Of a stretch of 5,746 nt of DNA, positions 1-5,746 are shown piece by piece; position 1 is the first letter of the stretch, and every line of letters starts with the position of its first letter. The stretch is from the NCBI GenBank assembly GCA_947177605.1, contig CAMWUX010000090.1:1-5746 (forward strand). The letters are read 5' to 3'. Below the pieces are notes generated by a model. That model made no database searches, was not told the DNA's origin, and saw nothing but the letters and a program-made list of their open reading frames with translations. This stretch comes from an uncultured Porphyromonadaceae bacterium (GTDB taxonomy: Bacteria; Bacteroidota; Bacteroidia; Bacteroidales; Muribaculaceae). Position numbers and translations under genes: made by a program.

Positions 1-150
1 GACCGCCCGCAGTCGCAGACGATCGACTATACGGAGCCTTACGACGTGTATAATATGCAGGGCGTATGGCTCGGTCGTTCAGTCGATGCCGTAGCTCCCG
101 GCTTCTACATCCTCCGTCAGGGCTCCAAAGCCGCCAAAATATTGAAGTGA
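1..150 (+). CDS. C-terminal end of a secreted protein with a type IX secretion-like sorting tail (5' end outside window)
   Basis: Frame 1 is open from the first base to a TGA at 148-150, giving the last 49 residues of a longer protein. The tail has the pattern of Bacteroidetes type A C-terminal sorting domains: a strand ending in YDVYNMQG (residues 13-20 of the visible part), a turn with APGFYILRQG (32-41), and a basic end, KAAKILK (43-49). In that family the tail directs export across the outer membrane by the type IX system and is then removed or exchanged for an anchor. In some gut Bacteroidales similar tails occur where the pathway is unclear, so surface location is inferred. What the body of the protein does cannot be told from here. 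The heptamer array begins inside the stop codon and an intrinsic terminator follows 33 nt later, so this is the last gene of its transcript. Confidence 0.8.
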   Translation, partial: DRPQSQTIDYTEPYDVYNMQGVWLGRSVDAVAPGFYILRQGSKAAKILK

Positions 151-176
151 TGCACGATGCATGATGCACAATGCAT
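149..176. repeat. Four-unit heptamer tandem array overlapping a stop codon
   Basis: Four 7-nt units follow each other without a gap: GATGCAC, GATGCAT, GATGCAC, AATGCAT. A fifth, decayed unit, GATTATT, may follow at 177-183. The last base of each unit alternates C and T, so the array can also be read as two 14-nt dimers differing at one base. The first unit contains the last two bases of the TGA stop of the upstream gene. Two self-complementary ATGCAT hexamers lie at 157-162 and 171-176. No function can be assigned. Confidence 0.75.
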
Positions 177-183
177 GATTATT

Positions 184-217
184 GCGGGCGCACCCATCTC
201 CGGCGCGCCCGCTTTTT
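184..217 (+). terminator. Rho-independent terminator of the upstream secreted-protein gene
   Basis: A perfect 8-bp GC-only stem is formed by GCGGGCGC (184-191) and GCGCCCGC (205-212), with a 13-nt loop. TTTTT follows at 213-217. The T run lies on the plus-strand exit side, so it should stop transcription coming from the gene ending at 150. On the minus strand the stem is followed by AATAATCAT, which has no clean T run, so termination of minus-strand transcripts from ligA would be weak at best. Confidence 0.85.
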
Positions 218-228
218 CCCGCATCGTC

Positions 229-357
229 GGCACTTTCAATCACATTTCTAATGTGCCTCGATATCGTGGACTTATTTCGCTGAAACGTATCCCCGCCCTG
301 CGACTGGAATAAAATTATCTGACCTCTATCCCTAATCTTACACTTGCGGAAGCATAG
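229..357 (-). pseudogene. Second, shorter RhuM fragment carrying a copy of the ligA 3' end
   Basis: Read on the minus strand, this begins with sequence copied from the ligA 3' end, then the RhuM start region (DRGQIILFQSQ), then jumps after GGDT to FQRNKSTISRHIRN, and loses similarity after VIES near 232. Compared with the neighbouring copy at 358-723 it lacks exactly 63 nt (21 codons: the strand before the helix-turn-helix and its first helix). Its start codon is changed from ATG to AGG (331-333). Nothing of the RhuM core or C-terminus follows. The frame stays open and continuous with the upstream fragment, running on through the terminator and antisense to the secreted-protein tail until a stop at 79-81. 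That last part has no family similarity and is probably not real protein. I regard the fragment as a remnant. Confidence 0.7.
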
Positions 358-359
358 CG
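302..359. repeat. Direct repeat, copy 2 of the ligA 3' end/rhuM 5' junction
   Basis: This 58-nt stretch matches 692-749 at a constant offset of 390 nt, with three mismatches (313/703, 332/722, 356/746). The longest exact run is 23 nt, 333-355 against 723-745, which covers the ligA stop codon and the last ligA codons. Because 390 is a multiple of three, the rhuM-like frame runs through the copied ligA end without a stop; in this frame that segment reads CFRKCKI. Confidence 0.9.
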
Positions 360-512
360 CGAACCCTTTGATCATATATTCCTTCAGCACCTGCGTGGCC
401 CATTGCCGGAACTGCACACCTCGATGCGAATTCACGCGATACCCCACGCTTATTATCATATCGAGATTATAGTAAGCAATGCTGCGCTCAACCTTTCGAT
501 CGCCTTCGTTTT

Positions 513-539
513 GAACTGTTGCAAAAAATGCAACAGTTC
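513..539. other. Perfect 10-bp inverted repeat inside the rhuM fragment
   Basis: GAACTGTTGC (513-522) and GCAACAGTTC (530-539) are exact reverse complements around a 7-nt AAAAAAT loop. Read on the coding (minus) strand it lies in the codons for the palindromic peptide TVAFFATV. On the plus strand the stem is followed by GATTTTG, a short T run that makes it faintly terminator-like in that direction. On the minus strand it is followed by AAAACG. It may simply reflect the amino-acid symmetry of the conserved family motif. Confidence 0.6.
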
Positions 540-691
540 GATTTTGCTCTAACTCACCACTTTCATATATATTCTTAATATGCCTTGATATGGTCGATTT
601 GTTGCGCTGAAACAGTTCGGCCATTTGGTCGGCGGTGAGCCACACCGACTCGTTGGCAAGGCGTACTTCAATCTTTGCATCTCCGCTCTGT

Positions 692-2776
<2,085 letters not shown>

Positions 2777-2819
2777 TCATTTAACAATTTTTAATTACGC
2801 ATATCCACCCTCGCCGCCG

Positions 2820-2827
2820 TACCTTTG
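2820..2827 (+). promoter_or_regulatory. Bacteroidetes -7 box for the glutaminyl cyclase gene
   Basis: TACCTTTG matches TAnnTTTG exactly and ends 9 nt before the ATG at 2837. No clear TTG-type -33 element is seen at the expected distance; that region (about 2770-2800) is AT-rich. The TTG within this box could be taken as an alternative start codon for the downstream frame but is better explained as promoter. Confidence 0.6.
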
Positions 2828-2836
2828 TATGTATAT

Positions 2837-3856
2837 ATGAAAACCCCGACAGTTACCACGATGAGAATGACCCACAGCATAATTGGTATCACCTTAATCC
2901 TCTTAGCCTGCAGCGGCGGTAATTCAGCCTCGCACAACGCAGCTCCCTCTGCCCCTGTAGTGGCCGACAGTGCCACTTGGGGAAGATTCGATGCCGACTC
3001 CGCTTACGCCCACATAGCCCGGCAGCTCGACTTCGGACCGCGAGTGCCCGGCACCGACGCACACACACGTTGCGCCGACTACCTCACGTCGGCTTTCGCA
3101 GCCTACGGAGCCGACACCGTAGTGACGCAGCGCACCGATGTCACCACCTACGACGGCCGCACTCTCCCGGCACGCAATATACTCGCTCGGTTCAACACCT
3201 CAGCACCACGCCGCATCCTCATCGCCGCCCACTACGACACCCGTCCGTGGGCCGACGAAGATCCCGACCCGGCAAACCGCGACAAGCCGATACCCGGTGC
3301 CAATGACGGTGCCTCCGGTGTAGGTGTGGCGCTTGAGCTTGCCCGTCAGCTCGGCCTGCAAAGTGCCTCCATAGGCGTCGACTTCCTCATGGTCGATGCA
3401 GAAGATATGGGCCCGCGAGCCGACGAAGACACCTCCGACGGATGGTGTCTCGGCAGCGCCGCATGGGCATCAGCACTCCCCTATCAGCCCGTCGACCGTC
3501 CGGCCTATGGCATTCTGCTCGATATGGTAGGAGGCGATGGAGCCATATTCACCCGCGAATATTTCTCCGAGCGCCAGGCTCCCGGCGCCGTGGCCAAAGT
3601 ATGGGACGCAGCCGACCGTGAAGGAGTGTCGCGATTCGTCAACTCGGTGGCAGGCGCCGTGACCGACGACCATATCAACATATCACGCGCCGGCATACCC
3701 TGCATCGACATTATCGAATGTGCCAACCCCGACACCGGCTCATTCCCTCCATACTGGCACACGATAGCCGATGATCTCAGCCACATCTCCAAAGCCACAC
3801 TTTCCGACGTGGGACGCACCTTAATGCGCGTCATATATACCGAAAAACCCGAATAA
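2837..3856 (+). CDS. Type II glutaminyl-peptide cyclotransferase / M28-family lipoprotein
   Basis: This predicted lipoprotein (339 residues) should convert N-terminal glutamine of peptides or exported proteins to pyroglutamate. The signal peptide is hydrophobic from I15 to A24 with a lipobox LLAC, so C25 is the likely lipid-modified residue and the mature protein sits in the periplasm or on the outer membrane. The M28/glutaminyl cyclase fold shows LDFGPRVPGT (64-73), AHYDTRPWADEDPD (131-144), PGANDGASG (153-161) with the likely zinc ligand D157, MVDAED (185-190) with the E189 catalytic base and D190 zinc ligand, LLDMVGGD (227-234), TDDHI (276-280), CIDIIE (289-294) and the zinc-ligand histidine in YWHTIADD (306-313, H308). 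This pattern, with W307 before the histidine, points to cyclase rather than aminopeptidase, though M28 peptidase activity cannot be excluded. ATG 2861 (MRMTHSII) is a plausible alternative start that would leave room for a leader after the -7 box. sufE follows 21 nt downstream. Confidence 0.85.
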   Translation: MKTPTVTTMRMTHSIIGITLILLACSGGNSASHNAAPSAPVVADSATWGRFDADSAYAHIARQLDFGPRVPGTDAHTRCADYLTSAFAAYGADTVVTQRTDVTTYDGRTLPARNILARFNTSAPRRILIAAHYDTRPWADEDPDPANRDKPIPGANDGASGVGVALELARQLGLQSASIGVDFLMVDAEDMGPRADEDTSDGWCLGSAAWASALPYQPVDRPAYGILLDMVGGDGAIFTREYFSERQAPGAVAKVWDAADREGVSRFVNSVAGAVTDDHINISRAGIPCIDIIECANPDTGSFPPYWHTIADDLSHISKATLSDVGRTLMRVIYTEKPE

Positions 3857-3860
3857 TTAC

Positions 3861-3868
3861 TATATTTG
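3861..3868 (+). promoter_or_regulatory. Internal -7 box in front of sufE
   Basis: TATATTTG fits TAnnTTTG, starts 4 nt after the glutaminyl cyclase stop and ends 9 nt before the sufE ATG. It would let sufE and the transporter gene be transcribed separately from the upstream gene. No -33 element is obvious, and the TA-rich sequence makes a chance match possible. Confidence 0.5.
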
Positions 3869-3877
3869 CCAACGAAT

Positions 3878-4312
3878 ATGACTATCAACCAGATTCAGGA
3901 CGAAATAATCGAAGAATTCGCCGAGGTCGACGACTGGATGGACCGCTACGGCATGATCATAGATCTGGGAAATACAATCCCTCCGATCGACGAACAATAT
4001 CGCACTCCGCAGCATCTCATCGAGGGGTGCCAGAGCCGCGTATGGCTCAACGCCGAGGAGCGCGACGGCCGCGTGTACTTCACAGCCGATTCGGACGCCA
4101 TCATCGTGAAAGGCATCATAGCCCTGCTCATCAAGGTACTCAACGGCCAGACACCAGCCGACATACTCGCATCCGACCTCTACTTCATAGACCGCATCGG
4201 ACTTGCTGAGAATCTCTCTCCCACTCGGTCCAACGGCCTGACAGCCATGCTCAAGCAGATGCGCATGTATGCTCTCGCATTCCAATCACGCCAAAATCTC
4301 AATAAATCATAA
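3878..4312 (+). CDS. sufE: SufE-family cysteine desulfuration protein
   Basis: SufE accepts persulfide sulfur from the cysteine desulfurase SufS and raises its activity, feeding the SUF pathway of Fe-S cluster assembly in the cytoplasm. The protein is 144 residues, normal for the family. It shows DEIIEEFAEVDDWMDRYGMIIDLG (8-31), then IEGCQSRVWL (48-57), whose C51 is the sulfur-accepting cysteine, VKGIIALLIKVLNGQTPADI (77-96), and the C-terminal family mark LSPTRSNGLTAMLKQMR (113-129). The ATG at 3878 is chosen over an in-frame TTG at 3866, because that TTG lies inside a -7 box and the family normally begins near MTINQIQDEI. No sufS, sufB, sufC or sufD lies nearby, so the gene is detached from the suf operon. 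The peptide transporter gene starts 11 nt after its stop, suggesting co-transcription. Confidence 0.93.
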   Translation: MTINQIQDEIIEEFAEVDDWMDRYGMIIDLGNTIPPIDEQYRTPQHLIEGCQSRVWLNAEERDGRVYFTADSDAIIVKGIIALLIKVLNGQTPADILASDLYFIDRIGLAENLSPTRSNGLTAMLKQMRMYALAFQSRQNLNKS

Positions 4313-4323
4313 ACCGATACATT

Positions 4324-5746
4324 ATGTTTAAGAACCAACCCAAAGGACTCTATGTGCTTGCATTGGCCAATACCGGCGAACGCTTCGGTTACTACACCAT
4401 GCTTGCCATCCTGCTCCTCTTCCTCCAGGCCAAATTCGCCTTGAGCACAGCCGTAGCCGGCGCCATCTACTCCACTTTCCTTGCACTCGTCTACTTCATG
4501 CCAATGATCGGCGGTGTAATCGCCGACAAATGGAACTTCCAGAAGACCGTGACCCTCGGCATCATCGTGATGTTTCTCGGCTATCTCGTGATGGCCATCC
4601 CCACCGCGATGCCCGACGGCAGCCCCTTCGCTTCCCCGGCTTTCTACATTATGTTGCTCGCCCTGCTTCTTATCTCCTGTGGCACAGGCCTCTTCAAAGG
4701 CAACCTCCAGGTGATGGTAGGCGACCTATACAACAATCCCCGCTATGAGTCGAAACGCGACGTAGCCTTCTCCCTCTTCTACATGGCCATCAACATCGGC
4801 GCCATGTTTGCTCCATCCGTCACCAAAGCCCTATGTGAAAGCGCTCTCAGTTCACAGGGACTCACATACAGCCCCGAGCTCCCCGGCCTCTGCAATAAGT
4901 TTATTGCCGAAGGAGCTGCCGCCGTCGGCGACAAGATCACCGTGCTTCAGGAGTTTGCTCAGGGTGCTGATCTCAAGGAATTCTGCCAGCACTATATGGC
5001 CACCATCTCCACCGGCTACAGCTACGCATTTGCCGTGGCCTGCCTCTCGATGGTGATCTCCTTCCTCATCTACAAATTCGGCCGTTCGACCTACGCCAAC
5101 GTCACCACTGCCGCTACTAAATCCGACAGCACTCAGGCCGCTCCCGAGCTCACCAAGGAGCAGACACGTAGCCGTATCACAGCCCTCTTCCTCGTATTCG
5201 CGGTGGTCATCTTCTTCTGGATGGTATTCCACCAGAACGGTCTTACCCTCACCAAGTTTGCCGAGGTATTCACGGAACCCGAAAGCTTCGGCTGGACCCG
5301 TATAATGTTCAACATCTGGGCTCTCGCCACTATCGTAGTCGGCGTCTACGCCACCTTCAACCTCTTCCAGAGCAAGGGTAGCACCTCTCGCCTTATCTCC
5401 GGTCTGCTGCTCATCGGCTCCCTTGTAGGCCTCTACTTCTTCTACGACTACACTCCCGATCCTCTCTCGGGTCTGCAGCCCCAGATCTATCAGCAGTTCA
5501 ACCCCTTCTATGTAGTAGCTCTCACCCCCTTCTCCGTAGCCATCTTCTCATGGCTCGCCAAGAAGAAAAAAGAGCCCAGCGCACCGCGTAAGATCGGTCT
5601 CGGTATGCTCGTAGCCGGCGCCGGCTTCGGCGTTATGGCCATCGGATCGCTCGGACTGGGTGTTGCCCCCGTCGACGGACAAGGCGAGCACCTCGTTTCA
5701 CCCAACTGGCTTATCAGCACCTACCTCGTACTCACCTTCGCCGAGC
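4324..5746 (+). CDS. POT/PTR-family proton-coupled di- and tripeptide transporter (3' end outside window)
   Basis: The frame is open from ATG 4324 to the window edge, giving 474 residues with no stop. It is an inner-membrane major facilitator protein, expected to import short peptides with protons. Family marks are TGERFGYYTM (17-26), MIGGVIADKW (61-70), GTGLFKGN (120-127, K125), FYMAINIGA (152-160), FFWMVFHQNGLTLTKFA (297-313) and FNPFYVVALTPFSVAIFSWL (392-411) with PSAPRKIGLG after it. It begins like the Bacteroides-type MFKN-P-KGL subgroup. Two departures from the textbook POT pattern are visible. The first glutamate of the ExxER motif is asparagine (N16), and the FWxxFEQ glutamate is histidine (H303). 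The loop after helix 5 is long (about 170-230). The usual hydrophobic hairpin between helices 6 and 7 is absent, but two hydrophobic segments (about 326-346 and 357-374) lie between helices 7 and 8. The nearest gene is sufE, 11 nt upstream, and there is no promoter box in the gap. Confidence 0.9.
   Translation, partial: MFKNQPKGLYVLALANTGERFGYYTMLAILLLFLQAKFALSTAVAGAIYSTFLALVYFMPMIGGVIADKWNFQKTVTLGIIVMFLGYLVMAIPTAMPDGSPFASPAFYIMLLALLLISCGTGLFKGNLQVMVGDLYNNPRYESKRDVAFSLFYMAINIGAMFAPSVTKALCESALSSQGLTYSPELPGLCNKFIAEGAAAVGDKITVLQEFAQGADLKEFCQHYMATISTGYSYAFAVACLSMVISFLIYKFGRSTYANVTTAATKSDSTQAAPELTKEQTRSRITALFLVFAVVIFFWMVFHQNGLTLTKFAEVFTEPESFGWTRIMFNIWALATIVVGVYATFNLFQSKGSTSRLISGLLLIGSLVGLYFFYDYTPDPLSGLQPQIYQQFNPFYVVALTPFSVAIFSWLAKKKKEPSAPRKIGLGMLVAGAGFGVMAIGSLGLGVAPVDGQGEHLVSPNWLISTYLVLTFAE

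Noticed and set aside
149..183. CRISPR array
   Set aside because: The units are 7 nt and contiguous, with no spacers, and no cas genes are present.
2825..2836. TTG start at 2825 for the glutaminyl cyclase gene
   Set aside because: The TTG is part of the TACCTTTG -7 box, so it would be untranscribed. ATG 2837 or 2861 is better.
3866..3877. TTG start at 3866 for sufE
   Set aside because: It lies in the TATATTTG box, and the family start fits ATG 3878.
3470..4285. Minus-strand open frames opposite the glutaminyl cyclase gene and sufE (3470-3673, 3505-3888, 3860-4285)
   Set aside because: Both plus-strand genes have complete, motif-rich products. The antisense frames show no recognisable domain and no promoter box.

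Overview
The window looks like chromosomal DNA of a fairly GC-rich member of the Bacteroidales; a Muribaculaceae-like genome is my best guess. Four things support this. TAnnTTTG-type -7 promoter boxes sit directly in front of genes that lack Shine-Dalgarno sequences. There is a type IX secretion-like C-terminal tail. There is a lipoprotein glutaminyl cyclase of the Bacteroidetes type. The peptide transporter belongs to a POT branch I associate with Bacteroides-like genomes. The placement rests on recognising protein families, not on a marker gene search.

Layout. Positions 1-150 hold the last 49 codons of a plus-strand secreted protein. A heptamer tandem array overlaps its stop codon (149-176), and an intrinsic terminator follows (184-217). 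The AT-richer stretch from about 229 to 723 carries, on the minus strand, two broken copies of the N-terminal part of a RhuM-family gene. The first copy starts 4 nt after the ligA stop codon. The second copy carries with it a duplicate of the ligA 3' end. ligA itself, complete, fills 728-2740 on the minus strand. A divergent promoter region (2741-2836) separates it from a plus-strand cluster: a type II glutaminyl cyclase/M28 lipoprotein (2837-3856), sufE (3878-4312) and a POT-family peptide transporter (4324 to the window end, incomplete).

How the genes may work together. LigA and SufE are housekeeping proteins, for DNA nick sealing and Fe-S cluster assembly. The glutaminyl cyclase acts outside the cytoplasm on N-terminal glutamine of peptides or exported proteins, and the POT carrier imports di- and tripeptides. 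Their clustering suggests a peptide-processing and uptake theme, but sufE between them has no obvious link to it. The gaps of 21 and 11 nt fit co-transcription, although sufE also has a -7 box of its own.

The least ordinary part is 149-750. A ligA/rhuM junction has been duplicated. The second copy is mosaic: nearly identical to the first at one end, and about 77% identical with mostly silent changes at the other. The two fragments are fused in one open frame. I see this as remodelling of a horizontally acquired gene. I do not see convincing evidence of a wholly new system in the window.
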